Source: Pseudomonadota bacterium (GTDB lineage Bacteria; Pseudomonadota; Alphaproteobacteria; Acetobacterales; Acetobacteraceae). Taken from it: a stretch of DNA of 64,000 nucleotides. Position numbers and translations under genes: made by a program. The notes under the pieces are model-generated. The model saw only the letters and a program-made list of their open reading frames with translations, was not told where the DNA came from and did no database searches. The DNA is taken from the NCBI GenBank assembly GCA_021798575.1, contig JAJZGI010000003.1, positions 23,067 through 87,066 of the forward strand. Reading direction: 5' to 3'. Below, piece by piece: positions 44,288 to 53,117 of the stretch (the first letter of the stretch is position 1; every line of letters starts with the position of its first letter).

Positions 44288-45939
44288 CCCGCCGGGCCGG
44301 TGACGAGCGGCTGCACGCCGGTGATAAAGTCGCGCAGCGCCGCGCGCTTGGCGGATTGGCTCAGGTTGGCGTCATTGGCGACCACGGGGCAATAGGCGGC
44401 CACCAGCGTGTCGGTAAGGTCGGCGTCGCTGATGCCGCTGTTGGCGGCGCGGACACCGGCGATCAGCGCGCGGGTACGGTTGGGCAGCGTGCCGGGCGTG
44501 GCACCGTTATATATCTCGAGCAGATTGCTCCCCGGGTCCGCTACCGTGCCCGCCCCACCGGCGGCGGAGACACGCGGGCAGCCGAAACTATCCGATGCCG
44601 CATCCGCCATCTCCGGCAGCAGGCCCATGCTGCGCCGCGCCTTCACCTCATGCGGCGTCGCATCCGCCGTCGCGTCATTGCCCCAGTTGGTGCGGACATA
44701 GTTGGCCACCCCGGCGATCTGCGCATCGGTGAGGCTGGCGGCGAAGCTCGGCATCGCCGGGCCGGTCTTCCAGGGTGCGAGCCCGCCCAGCACCGCGCCG
44801 ATGACATTATACGGCTCCGCTGCCATCACCGAGTCATTGCCCGCGAGGTTGGGGATGATCGGGCTGCGCCCGGTCCCATCCTGCTGGTGGCAGCCCGCAC
44901 AATTGGCGGCGTACACCTTGGCGCCGATCGCCACCGAGGCCGCGGCATCGGCAACAGCGGGCGAGGGCGGCAGGCTCTGCGGCTTGGTCATGGTCTGCAA
45001 ATAATTGGCGATGTCCACATCGTCCGAGACCGGAATCTGGCTGGTCGAGTGGGTCACGACCTCGCCCATCGGCCCATAGGCCGAGCCCTTCACCATGTTG
45101 CCGTCGTCATGCAGATACGCGACGAGGTCGCTCTGCGCCCATCCACCCACGCCATATTTCGCGTCCGACGAGATATTGGGGGCAAAAAAAGCATCGATCG
45201 CCGCACCGCCATAGGCCTTGGAGAGGATCAACCCGCTCATGATGTTGCGCGGCGTGTGGCACTCCCCGCAATGGCCGAGCGCCTCGGTGAGGTACGCGCC
45301 CTTCTTCTGCGCCTCCGTCCAGTTCGCCTGCATGGGCAGCGGGCCGGCGCGGAAAAACAAAATCCGCCAGCCGAGCAGCACCGGGCGCTGGCTGAACGGA
45401 AATTCCAGCGTGTTCGGCGTTTTGGCGACATGCACGGGGGCCAGCGAGAACAGATACGCCTTGATCGCCATCACGTCGCTGTAGGAGAGCTTGGTGTAGG
45501 AGGTGAACGGCATCGCCGGGTACAGATAATTCGGGAACACGAGGTAAGAGCGCCCGGGGCTGATCCCATAATGCAGCGCGTCGTAGAACTGCTTGTCGGT
45601 CCATTTGCCGATCCCGGTGGTCTTGTCCGGCGTGATATTGGGCGAGGCGAGGCCGCCGAACGGCGTGTTCAGCACCAGCCCGCCGGAAAAAGGCTTGTTG
45701 TTGGGCCCGGTGTGGCAGGGCATGCAGTCCGCCGCGGTGGTCAGGTACTTGCCCCGGGCGATGAGCGCCGCCTGGCTCGTGGGCAATGTAAGGCTGGAGG
45801 TCGGGTAGTCCTGTGTCGCATCCGCCCGCGCGCCGGCCGTAAGGCTGTTGCCCACCACCACGGCGAGCAGCAGGGCCACGAGCCCACCCGCCACCAGGGC
45901 CGGGCGCGAGAAGCGGAATTTACGCGGCAAAAACGGCAT
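44284..45939 (-). CDS. Triheme cytochrome c (membrane dehydrogenase type)
   Basis: A 551-aa exported protein with an N-terminal signal/anchor (PALVAGGLVALLLAVVVGN) and three heme-c motifs: CMPCH, CGECH and CAGCH. The layout matches the cytochrome subunits of membrane-bound alcohol, gluconate or aldehyde dehydrogenases, which pass electrons to ubiquinone. A ~110-residue C-terminal extension (after NWGNDATADATP) has two Cys but no CxxCH. No dehydrogenase subunit is adjacent. The stop overlaps the probable lpxB start. Confidence 0.88.
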   Translation of the reverse strand: MPFLPRKFRFSRPALVAGGLVALLLAVVVGNSLTAGARADATQDYPTSSLTLPTSQAALIARGKYLTTAADCMPCHTGPNNKPFSGGLVLNTPFGGLASPNITPDKTTGIGKWTDKQFYDALHYGISPGRSYLVFPNYLYPAMPFTSYTKLSYSDVMAIKAYLFSLAPVHVAKTPNTLEFPFSQRPVLLGWRILFFRAGPLPMQANWTEAQKKGAYLTEALGHCGECHTPRNIMSGLILSKAYGGAAIDAFFAPNISSDAKYGVGGWAQSDLVAYLHDDGNMVKGSAYGPMGEVVTHSTSQIPVSDDVDIANYLQTMTKPQSLPPSPAVADAAASVAIGAKVYAANCAGCHQQDGTGRSPIIPNLAGNDSVMAAEPYNVIGAVLGGLAPWKTGPAMPSFAASLTDAQIAGVANYVRTNWGNDATADATPHEVKARRSMGLLPEMADAASDSFGCPRVSAAGGAGTVADPGSNLLEIYNGATPGTLPNRTRALIAGVRAANSGISDADLTDTLVAAYCPVVANDANLSQSAKRAALRDFITGVQPLVTGPAG

Positions 45940-46004
45940 GACGGACCCCGATCAGATTTTCAGCCTTATGTCTGCATAACCGGCCAAGGATCAAGAGCGA
46001 AATT

Positions 46005-46051
46005 ATACCAACCGCCGTAGAGGATGAGTCATCATCGTAGGCGGTTGGTAT
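46005..46051. repeat. Inverted repeat ATACCAACCGCC / GGCGGTTGGTAT
   Basis: Perfect 12-bp arms enclose a 23-nt loop that itself contains GATGA/TCATC. It lies between the cytochrome c start and the hisI stop, about 40 bp from a second hairpin with similar TACCA/TGGTA arms. Confidence 0.7.
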
Positions 46052-46092
46052 CGCGCGCGGGGTTGGCGGGGCGGGCGCGCGCCAAACATAAA

Positions 46093-46133
46093 CGTAATAC
46101 CAGCGGTCATTTTTTATGACCGTTGGTATTACG
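46093..46133. repeat. 18-bp hairpin overlapping the hisI stop
   Basis: CGTAATACCAGCGGTCAT, a TTTTT loop and ATGACCGTTGGTATTACG form an 18-bp stem with one G-T mismatch. The right arm includes the hisI stop codon. On the minus strand it is followed by TTTATGTTT, so it may terminate the hisI transcript weakly. Confidence 0.7.
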
Positions 46134-46533
46134 GCACGCCGGGCGGTGCCGCGGTGCCATAGAGCGTCTCGGGCGCCACCACCGGGGCGCTCAGCTCCAC
46201 CAGCGCGCCGCCGCGCCAGGCCGTGAAAAAGCAGCTCGTCCGCCCGGTATGGCAGGCGACCCCGGTCTGTTCCACTTGCAGCAATATCGTGTCGCCGTCG
46301 CAGTCCAGCCGCAGCTCGACCAGCCTCTGCACCTGGCCCGAGGACTCCCCCTTGCGCCAGAGTTTTCCGCGTGAGCGCGACCAATAGCACACAAGCCCGG
46401 TCTCCAGCGTTTCCCTGACCGACTCGGCGTTCATCCAGGCCAGCATCAACACCTCGCCCGTATCAAACCGCTGGGCGATGGTGGGGATCAGCCCCTGCGC
46501 ATCGAATCGCAACGCCTCCAGCAGCCCCTTCAC
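46129..46533 (-). CDS. hisI: Phosphoribosyl-AMP cyclohydrolase
   Basis: A 134-aa enzyme opening the adenine ring of PR-AMP in histidine synthesis. [36 protein letters not shown], the metal-binding DCDGD and [11 protein letters not shown] are all present. The monofunctional form, without the HisE domain. It follows ppk2 with a 4-bp overlap; other his genes are not in the window. Confidence 0.95.
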   Translation of the reverse strand: MKGLLEALRFDAQGLIPTIAQRFDTGEVLMLAWMNAESVRETLETGLVCYWSRSRGKLWRKGESSGQVQRLVELRLDCDGDTILLQVEQTGVACHTGRTSCFFTAWRGGALVELSAPVVAPETLYGTAAPPGVP

Positions 46534-47285
46534 GAGGCCAGCATCCCATCGGTCAGGCAGCCTTCGTCGAACCGCCGGACGACGCCCTGGTCCACCTCAT
46601 GCGGCGCGGCGTCTTCATAGTCCACGCGGGTGATCAGGTCGGCGATGACCGCGAGCCGCGCCACCTTCTTGTCATTCGCGCGCACCACCATCCAGGGTGC
46701 GGCCGCGCTGTCGCTCACCCGCAGCATCCGGTCCCGCGCCCTCGTGTAATCATCGAAATGTTTCAGCGCCTGCGTATCGATCGGGCTGATCTTCCATTTC
46801 TTCAGCGGGTCGCGGTGGCGGGCCTTCAGGCGCTTCTTCTGTTCGTCGCGGCCGATATCGAGGTAGTATTTGAGGATGGTGATGCCCGACTGCGCCAGCA
46901 TATCCTCAAACAGCGGCACATTGTGCAAAAATTCATGATACTCATGGTCCTGGCAGAAGCCCATCACATGCTCGACCCCGGCGCGGTTATACCAGGAGCG
47001 GTTGAACAGGACGATCTGCCCGGCGGCCGGCAGATGGGCGACATAGCGCTGAAAATACCATTGCGTCGCCTCAACCGCCGACGGCCTGGGCAGCGCGATG
47101 ATCCGGATATCGCGCGGCGAGAGATGCTCGGTCAGGCGCTTGATCGTGCCATCCTTGCCCGCACTGTCGCGCCCCTCGAATATCACCAAAATCTTCTGCC
47201 CGCGCGCGATGACATGCTTCTGCAATTTGACCAGCTCGATCTGGAGATGCAGCAGTTTTTTGTCGTATTTTTGATCTTTTGCCAT
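46530..47285 (-). CDS. ppk2: Polyphosphate kinase 2
   Basis: A 251-aa class I PPK2. Walker A is [16 protein letters not shown] and the lid and Walker B region is [37 protein letters not shown] and [12 protein letters not shown] are further family motifs. It transfers phosphate between polyphosphate and nucleoside diphosphates. ATG 47285 fits the family N-terminus better than the track's 47324. Divergent from the GltB-like gene; translationally coupled to hisI. Confidence 0.93.
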   Translation of the reverse strand: MAKDQKYDKKLLHLQIELVKLQKHVIARGQKILVIFEGRDSAGKDGTIKRLTEHLSPRDIRIIALPRPSAVEATQWYFQRYVAHLPAAGQIVLFNRSWYNRAGVEHVMGFCQDHEYHEFLHNVPLFEDMLAQSGITILKYYLDIGRDEQKKRLKARHRDPLKKWKISPIDTQALKHFDDYTRARDRMLRVSDSAAAPWMVVRANDKKVARLAVIADLITRVDYEDAAPHEVDQGVVRRFDEGCLTDGMLAS

Positions 47286-47359
47286 GCGCCAATATAAGGG
47301 GTGCAGCGGCGGAGCGCAAAACATTCAAATCGCGCCAGAATCAGGCGCCGGGGGGAGAT

Positions 47360-48787
47360 ATGCTGTTTTCAGGGGTGGTCGTGTTGGTGTGTCTGGGGCT
47401 GGTGGCGCTCTATATCCACGACAAACGCCAGACCCAGCATACGATTCTGCGCAACTTCCCGGTGCTGGGCCATGTCCGCTATTTCGCCGAGACCTGGGGC
47501 GAATATATGCGCCAGTATCAATATCTGCCGGACTGGGCAGAGCGCCCGTTCAACCGGCTGGAGCGCTCCTGGGTCTACCGCTCGGCCAAGGGCGTCTCCA
47601 ACCTGGTCAGCTTCGGGTCGGAAAATGTGCCCACGTTCGTCTTCCGCAACGCCGCCTTCCCGGTGCTGGACGAGGAGAAAAAATCCTATCCCGGCAAACT
47701 CATCGGCATGGCGACAGGCCCCGGCGCATGCGAGAATCCCTATCCGGCCCGGCATTTTTTCAACATCTCCGGCATGAGCTACGGCGCGCTGAGCCACGCG
47801 GCGGTGAGCGCGCTCTCCAAAGGTGCCAAGCTCGCGGGCGTCTGGATGAGCACGGGGGAGGGTGGGCTGTCGCGGTTTCACCTGGAGGGCGGCGGCGATA
47901 TCATCATGCAGATCGGCACCGCGAAATATGGCGTGCGTGACGCGCAGGGCGAGCTCTCGGACTCCCGGCTGCGCGAGATCGCGGCCTACCCGCAGGTGCG
48001 GATGTTCGAGGTCAAGCTGGCGCAGGGCGCCAAGCCGGGCAAGGGCGGCGTGCTGCCCGGTGCCAAGGTCACCGCCGAGATCGCCGAAATCCGCGGCATC
48101 CCCCAAGGGCAGGACAGCATCTCACCCAACCGCCACCGGGACATCGGCAACATCGCCGAACTGGGCGCCTTCATCGCGCGGGTGCGTAGTGTCACCGGCA
48201 AGCCGGTGGGGGTGAAATTCGTCGTGGGAGACCCGCAGTTCGTGGATGAATGGTTCGCCCATTGCGCCGCCCACCCCGAGCACTGCCCGGATTACGTGCA
48301 GGTGGATGGCGGCGAGGGTGGCACCGGCGCCGCGCCCGCGCCGCTGGCGGACTATGTTGGCCTGCCGATCACCCAGGCGCTGCCTTATGTCGCCGCCTTG
48401 CGCCTGGAGCATGGTTTGCAGGAGCGCATCCGCATCATCGCCTCGGGCAAGCTGTTGACACCGGACAAAGTGGCCTGGGCGCTCTGCATGGGGGCGGATT
48501 TCGTCAGCTCGGCGCGCGGCTTCATGTTCAGCATGGGCTGTATCCAGGCGATGAAATGCGCCACCGGCCGCTGCCCGACGGGTGTGACAGCGGTGGAACC
48601 CAGGCTGATCGCGGGGCTGGACCCGGCGGACAAATCCGTGCGGGTGAGCCGCTATGCGCGGCGGATGATCGATGAGGTGGAGATGATCGCCCATTCCTGC
48701 GGGCTGACCGACGCCAGCCTGTTCGCGCCCCGCCATGTCACCGAGATCGAGCGCGGGGTCGGCGGCTTCCGGGCGCACGCCGTCTAG
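47360..48787 (+). CDS. FMN-binding glutamate-synthase-like protein (GltB domain)
   Basis: A 475-aa protein with one N-terminal membrane segment (MLFSGVVVLVCLGLVALYI) and the GltS FMN/Fe-S domain: ISGMSYGALSHAAVSALSKGA, STGEGGLSRFH, QGAKPGKGGVLPG, QVDGGEGGTGAAP and the 3Fe-4S cysteines in MGCIQAMKCATGRCPTG. It lacks the amidotransferase domain of GltB, so its reaction is uncertain. GGGGGAG precedes ATG 47360. Its TAG stop is the first triplet of a palindrome. Confidence 0.88.
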   Translation: MLFSGVVVLVCLGLVALYIHDKRQTQHTILRNFPVLGHVRYFAETWGEYMRQYQYLPDWAERPFNRLERSWVYRSAKGVSNLVSFGSENVPTFVFRNAAFPVLDEEKKSYPGKLIGMATGPGACENPYPARHFFNISGMSYGALSHAAVSALSKGAKLAGVWMSTGEGGLSRFHLEGGGDIIMQIGTAKYGVRDAQGELSDSRLREIAAYPQVRMFEVKLAQGAKPGKGGVLPGAKVTAEIAEIRGIPQGQDSISPNRHRDIGNIAELGAFIARVRSVTGKPVGVKFVVGDPQFVDEWFAHCAAHPEHCPDYVQVDGGEGGTGAAPAPLADYVGLPITQALPYVAALRLEHGLQERIRIIASGKLLTPDKVAWALCMGADFVSSARGFMFSMGCIQAMKCATGRCPTGVTAVEPRLIAGLDPADKSVRVSRYARRMIDEVEMIAHSCGLTDASLFAPRHVTEIERGVGGFRAHAV

Positions 48788-48837
48788 AGCGCGGTATGTT
48801 GAGATTGACGCAAACACACCAAGCTGGCCGCGCTCTA
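48785..48837. repeat. Palindromic element B3 at the GltB-like stop codon
   Basis: TAGAGCGCGG (48785-48794) and CCGCGCTCTA (48828-48837) are perfect 10-bp ends around a core containing TTGAGATTGACGCAA. The first triplet is the stop codon of the upstream gene. The core matches those of repeat B and of the palindrome at 34990. Confidence 0.72.
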
Positions 48838-48847
48838 ACTCTATGTT

Positions 48848-48911
48848 TAGAGGCTGATTCACGCTTGTCGTTGCCGCGCAAAACGCGTCAACCTCAAACG
48901 ATCAGGCTCTA
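48848..48911. repeat. Dispersed intergenic repeat B, copy 2 (reverse strand)
   Basis: On the minus strand it reads TAGAGCCTGATCGTTTGAGG ... AATCAGCCTCTA; the ends are an imperfect 11-bp inverted repeat (TAGAGCCTGAT / ATCAGCCTCTA complement, one mismatch). It matches copy 1 at 32187-32249 at about 54 of 63 bases and abuts the ATG of the next gene exactly. Confidence 0.8.
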
Positions 48912-50618
48912 ATGTTCTACGGCGCTCTGTTCCTGCTCAGCGCCGGGCTCAACATCGTGCTCGGGTTGCACGGCTGGCCCGCCGTGCTGGCGGGCAGCCT
49001 CACGGACCCTGACAGCTACATGCGGCTGCTGCGGCTGCAGGATGGCATCCGCGCCGGGCATCTGATGCTCACCGTGGCGCGCGATGGCCCAGGTGCGGGC
49101 GTGATGGTCGAATGGTCCCGCCTGCTGGACATGCTGCTATGGCTCATGGCGGCACCGCTGGCGCTGGTCCTGGGTTGGCACCGGGCGCTGTTCGTGGCGG
49201 GCGTGGCGCTGGGGCCGCTTGGCGTCGGCGCGCTGGGCGTCTCGCTGGCCTGGGTGGCGGAGCCGTTCGCCGCCCGCACGCATCTATGGAGCGCCGCGGT
49301 GGCGGCGGCCCTGCTGCCCGGCCTGCTCACCTTCGCAGCGCCCGGCGTGGTCCACTATCATATCCTGCTGCTGGCGCTCATCGCTGCCACGGTGGGGTTC
49401 GTCGCGCGCGCCTGGCAGGCGGAAACCGGCCACGGGTTCATGGCTGGCCTGTGCGGCGGTTTCGCGATCTGGCTGACACCCGAGACGATGCCCTTCGTGC
49501 TGATGGCCTTCGCCGCCCTGCTGCTGCGCTGGACGCAGGTCCGGCTGGGCTCCACTCTCACCGCCTGCGCCGCCGGGTTCTTCGACGTATTGGGTTTCGC
49601 TCTGGTGATCGACCCGCCGCAGGGTGGCTATGGCGTGGCCGAGATCGATCGCCTCTCCTACGTCTATGTGGCGCTGGGCCTGCTGCTGCTGGCGGGTGCG
49701 GGCGCGCTGTGGCGGCTGGAATCCCGTTCTGCCGGCTGGCGTGTACCAATCGGCGTTGGGCTGATGGCCGCACTCCTGCTGGGCTGGGTGGCGCTGTTTC
49801 CGCGCGTGGCGATGGGCCCCTACGGACTGATGTCGTCCACCGAGATGAAAAAATTCTTCGGCGTGATGCTGGAGCTCCAGCCGGTGCGCGGGGCGTCGCT
49901 GGTGCTGTATCTCGCGCCCGGCGCGCTGGCGCTCGGCTTCGCCCTTGCCAAGGCCTTGCAGCAACGCGGCCGCTGGCTGTGGCTCTACGTCGCGCTCTGC
50001 CTGCTCGTGGCGCTGATATTGGGGCAGAAATTCATCCTGTTTGTCGGCTTCTCCACCGCCGCCGCGGCTTCCATTCTGCCGATCATGCTGAGCGAGATGA
50101 GTTGGAGGCTGCAAACCAAGCCGCTCGCCGCCATGCTGGGCCGGATCGCCGTGCTGATCGCGATGTTGGGCGCCCCGGAGCTAGCGGCGCAAGCATTGGC
50201 CACAGCAAAACCGGCCCCAAACGGCGTCATTTTCCCGAGTTGCAGCCTGCGCCACATCGCACCGCTGCTGGCCCCGTTGGGGGGCACGACCGTCCTGGCC
50301 CAGGCCGAGGACACGCCGGAACTGCTCTACCGAACCCGCATCGAAGCCGTGGGCTCGCTCTATCAGCATGGCGTCGCGGGGTTCCTGCGGGACCGTGCCG
50401 CCTGGCGCGCGATTCCCGACAAAAAAGTGCCAAAAGCGGTTCTGGCCACCGGCGCGCGGGATATACTCTTCTGCCCGCAGGCCGCGCGCTATCCCGCCGT
50501 CGCGGATCTCAAGCATGACACGCTATGGGACGAACTAAATAGCAACCACCCGCCGCCCTGGCTGAAACTGCGCGGCCTGGGCGCGGCGGGCTGGCGCCTC
50601 TACCGGATTATTTTTTGA
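48912..50618 (+). CDS. GT-C-like polytopic membrane protein
   Basis: A 568-aa protein with about eleven to thirteen membrane helices and a C-terminal soluble part (after ~430). SLTDPDSYMRLLRLQDGI and later VEWSRLLDMLLW follow the DPDxxxRLxQ ... HWSRLxD pattern of a GT-C-like glycosyltransferase family common in alphaproteobacteria. The acidic DPD motif is a candidate catalytic site in the first periplasmic loop. Substrate unknown; probably transfers sugar from a polyprenyl donor. The start codon lies directly against repeat B2. Its 3' end overlaps the convergent csbD gene by 11 bp. Confidence 0.7.
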   Translation: MFYGALFLLSAGLNIVLGLHGWPAVLAGSLTDPDSYMRLLRLQDGIRAGHLMLTVARDGPGAGVMVEWSRLLDMLLWLMAAPLALVLGWHRALFVAGVALGPLGVGALGVSLAWVAEPFAARTHLWSAAVAAALLPGLLTFAAPGVVHYHILLLALIAATVGFVARAWQAETGHGFMAGLCGGFAIWLTPETMPFVLMAFAALLLRWTQVRLGSTLTACAAGFFDVLGFALVIDPPQGGYGVAEIDRLSYVYVALGLLLLAGAGALWRLESRSAGWRVPIGVGLMAALLLGWVALFPRVAMGPYGLMSSTEMKKFFGVMLELQPVRGASLVLYLAPGALALGFALAKALQQRGRWLWLYVALCLLVALILGQKFILFVGFSTAAAASILPIMLSEMSWRLQTKPLAAMLGRIAVLIAMLGAPELAAQALATAKPAPNGVIFPSCSLRHIAPLLAPLGGTTVLAQAEDTPELLYRTRIEAVGSLYQHGVAGFLRDRAAWRAIPDKKVPKAVLATGARDILFCPQAARYPAVADLKHDTLWDELNSNHPPPWLKLRGLGAAGWRLYRIIF

Positions 50619-50778
50619 GGCTGTCTTTCAATCCACCGATGGCGTTCTGCACCTTGCCGGTGGCCTTGTCGGTTTTGCCCTCGGCCTGCATCTTGCTATC
50701 GCCGGTGGCCTTGCCAAGGCCCTCCTTCACGCTGCCTTTGGCCTGTTTGGCGCTGCCTTGAATACGGTCTTTATCCAT
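50608..50778 (-). CDS. CsbD-family stress protein
   Basis: A 56-aa hydrophilic helical protein (MDKDRIQGSAKQAKGSVKEG ... TDKATGKVQNAIGGLKD) with the repeated K-G/A-K pattern of CsbD, a sigma-factor-controlled general stress protein of unknown mechanism. ATG 50778 has AGGAGA eight bases upstream; the track's 104-aa ORF start is wrong. It lies 22 bp downstream of the entericidin gene. Confidence 0.9.
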   Translation of the reverse strand: MDKDRIQGSAKQAKGSVKEGLGKATGDSKMQAEGKTDKATGKVQNAIGGLKDSLKK

Positions 50779-50800
50779 GTCGTTTTTCTCCTTGGGCTGT

Positions 50801-50968
50801 TTATGGGCTTGGGTTGCTGGGGGCGTTGGCGTTGGCGCTGTTGGTGAGCGCGTGCCCACCCTGGGACATATCCTGCCCGAAACCCGCCGTCGTGTGGCAG
50901 GCGCTGAGCAACGGCGCGGCGCCAACCAACGTCATTAGGGTCAAAGCAAGACGAAGACGCTTGTGCAT
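50801..50968 (-). CDS. Entericidin-like small lipoprotein
   Basis: A 55-aa lipoprotein. A signal peptide ends in a lipobox (APLLSAC), followed by HTTAGFGQDMSQGGHALTNSA, which matches the short entericidin A/B core. Entericidins are small envelope lipoproteins linked to stress or antidote/toxin functions in enterobacteria. ATG 50968 has AGGAG upstream. Probably cotranscribed with csbD. Confidence 0.85.
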   Translation of the reverse strand: MHKRLRLALTLMTLVGAAPLLSACHTTAGFGQDMSQGGHALTNSANANAPSNPSP

Positions 50969-51100
50969 TGGGTAATCTCCTTTGGCCGACCGACCAGCGG
51001 TAATTGCATGGTCACGTTTGGGATCGTTCACCAAAACTTGAAACGTACCTTTGAAAATTCAATGAGAAATGCACCAGGTTACGGCTTTGCAAGCGAGGCG

Positions 51101-52111
51101 TTATGAACCCGCTCCGAGGCCAAATTTCTCCGCCAGCAGCGCGTAGGAGCGGCGCCGCGCCGCCGGGCTGGAGCATGTCGTGGTGATGGCGATCTCATCG
51201 ACGCCGGTCTCGATGGCGAGTGCTTGCAGCCGCGCCGCAACCTCGCTCGCGGTGCCTGAGAACGCCCGCGCCTTCGCCCGGTCGAGCTTTTCGCGCTCGG
51301 CGTCGGTATATTCAAACGCCGCGGCCTGCTCCGGCGTGGGCAGCGCGATGAAGCGCCCGCGCTCGCGCATGATGATACTCAGCCCGCGCGACTGAAAATA
51401 ATAATCCGCCTCGGACGGGCTGGGTGCGGCGAACGCCCATACCGTAATCGCGCTGTGCGGCTCGGCCAGCACCCCGGGCCGGAACTGCGCGCGATAGATC
51501 TCCAGCGCCTGTTGCGCGCCCGCCCCATCGGCGAAAAAATACGCGAAGCAATAGGGCAGCCCGAAATGCGCGGCGAGCTGCGCGCCGTAGTCGGAGCTGC
51601 CCAGGATCCATAACTGCGGCGCGAACGGCCCGGCGGGCTCGGCCCGCACGCCATGGAACCTATGCCCCACAGGCAGCCCGGCGCCGCTACTCCAGCCGTG
51701 CAGGTCGCGGACCTGCGCGGGGAAACTGTCGCTCGCCTGCGCCGCGTTCGGGTTCAGCGCAAAGGCGGTGCGCCCATCCGAGCCCGGTGCGCGGCCCACC
51801 CCAAGGTCGATCCGCCCGGGCGCGATCGCCTCCAGCACGCGGAACTGCTCGGCCACCTTCAGCGCCGAATAGTGCGGCAGCATGATCCCGGCACTGCCGA
51901 TGCGCATGGTTTTGGTGGTGGCCGCGATCGCCGCCATCAGAATCTCCGGCGCGGTGCCCGCCACCGCCTCGGAGCTATGGTGCTCGGAGAGCCAGTAGCG
52001 GTGGTAGCCGTAGGTCTCGCAGGCCTGGGCGAGCGCGATGCTCTCACGGATGCACGCATCGGGCGAGACGCCACTGCGGCTGGGGGACTGGTCGAGCACG
52101 GAGAGCTGCAT
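51101..52111 (-). CDS. LLM-class flavin-dependent oxidoreductase
   Basis: A 336-aa luciferase-like TIM-barrel monooxygenase. [53 protein letters not shown] and [12 protein letters not shown] are the hallmark segments of the single-component MsnO8-like subgroup. It uses FMNH2 supplied by a separate reductase; substrate unknown. ATG 52111 is chosen because [10 protein letters not shown] is the family N-terminus. Divergent from the ferredoxin gene. Confidence 0.9.
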   Translation of the reverse strand: MQLSVLDQSPSRSGVSPDACIRESIALAQACETYGYHRYWLSEHHSSEAVAGTAPEILMAAIAATTKTMRIGSAGIMLPHYSALKVAEQFRVLEAIAPGRIDLGVGRAPGSDGRTAFALNPNAAQASDSFPAQVRDLHGWSSGAGLPVGHRFHGVRAEPAGPFAPQLWILGSSDYGAQLAAHFGLPYCFAYFFADGAGAQQALEIYRAQFRPGVLAEPHSAITVWAFAAPSPSEADYYFQSRGLSIIMRERGRFIALPTPEQAAAFEYTDAEREKLDRAKARAFSGTASEVAARLQALAIETGVDEIAITTTCSSPAARRRSYALLAEKFGLGAGS

Positions 52112-52191
52112 CGCCCCTATATAGGGCGCCCTGCACCATTGATGAGGGACAGAATCGCCTCTACACCCGATCTCTAACCTCAGGGACCTCC

Positions 52192-52509
52192 ATGTCACAG
52201 ATCATCGTCACCACGCGCACCAACCAGCAGATCACCCTCATCGCCAAAAGCGATTCATCGGTCATGGAGATCATCCGCGACGGCGGGGTCGACGAGCTGC
52301 TTGCGCTCTGCGGCGGGTGCTGCTCCTGCGCCACCTGCCACGTCTATGTGGACCCGCAATTCAAGGCAATCCTGCCGCCGCTGGGCGCGGATGAGGACGA
52401 TCTGCTCGATTCCTCCGCGCACCGGCGCGAGAATTCCAGGCTCTCCTGCCAGATTCCCTTCAGCGCGGCGCTGGACGGGCTGCGCGTCACCATCGCGCCC
52501 GAGGATTAG
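52192..52509 (+). CDS. [2Fe-2S] ferredoxin
   Basis: A 105-aa adrenodoxin-like ferredoxin. The cluster cysteines are in [14 protein letters not shown] (C-x5-C-x2-C arrangement with one extra Cys) and SRLSCQIPF. It carries electrons to an oxygenase or P450, not evident nearby. Start has GGGACCTCC upstream. Convergent with paiB, overlapping it by 4 bp. Confidence 0.92.
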   Translation: MSQIIVTTRTNQQITLIAKSDSSVMEIIRDGGVDELLALCGGCCSCATCHVYVDPQFKAILPPLGADEDDLLDSSAHRRENSRLSCQIPFSAALDGLRVTIAPED

Positions 52510-53117
52510 CCCAAGGCTCTGCGCATCGCCTCCGCCAGGGCCGGATTCTCCGCCTCGGCACCGGCCACCACCCCCGCCTGGTCGGCCTTGGATTTGTTCT
52601 GGCTGAGCTTGGCCTTGCCCTCCAGCTTCGAGATATGCAGAACCACCCCGACGATCCCCTTCAGCTGCGCCGCCAAATAATCCGCCGGCGCGTCGCTCAC
52701 CGCCCAGGGCTTCGCCCGCGGTGCCTCATACCGGTTGGTCAGATGCGTGACGATCTCCAGCACCGGCCCCGCATCCTCCAGAATCTCCAGCCGGCCGGTC
52801 GCGTGCACGGCCTGATAATTCCACGTCGGCACCACCTTCCCCGTCTCGGCCTTGGTCGCGTACCAGGAGGGGCTGACATAGCCATCCACGGCGCTGAAAA
52901 TCGCCAGGGACGGGATCGCCGGGTCAAACGCCCGCCAGTGCGGGTTGGCCCTGGCGACATGGCCGACCAGCCGGTCCGGTGCGACAAAATACAGCGGCAG
53001 ATGCGTCGCGATCAGCCCGTCGTCGCTGTGCGAGACCAAAACGGGCAGGGACGCCGCCCGCATGATCTCCTGCAATTCATCGGGCCGGGATTCCACGAAC
53101 GTGGGCGGGTTATACAT
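52506..53117 (-). CDS. PaiB-family FMN-binding protein
   Basis: A 203-aa protein of the PaiB (protease synthase/sporulation negative regulator) family, a flavin-reductase-like split barrel. [55 protein letters not shown] and MRRALG-type ending match. The ATG 53117 lies inside the 3' end of the ABC ATPase gene (8-bp overlap), suggesting coupling to polysaccharide export genes, which is unusual. Regulatory role here is inference. Confidence 0.88.
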   Translation of the reverse strand: MYNPPTFVESRPDELQEIMRAASLPVLVSHSDDGLIATHLPLYFVAPDRLVGHVARANPHWRAFDPAIPSLAIFSAVDGYVSPSWYATKAETGKVVPTWNYQAVHATGRLEILEDAGPVLEIVTHLTNRYEAPRAKPWAVSDAPADYLAAQLKGIVGVVLHISKLEGKAKLSQNKSKADQAGVVAGAEAENPALAEAMRRALG

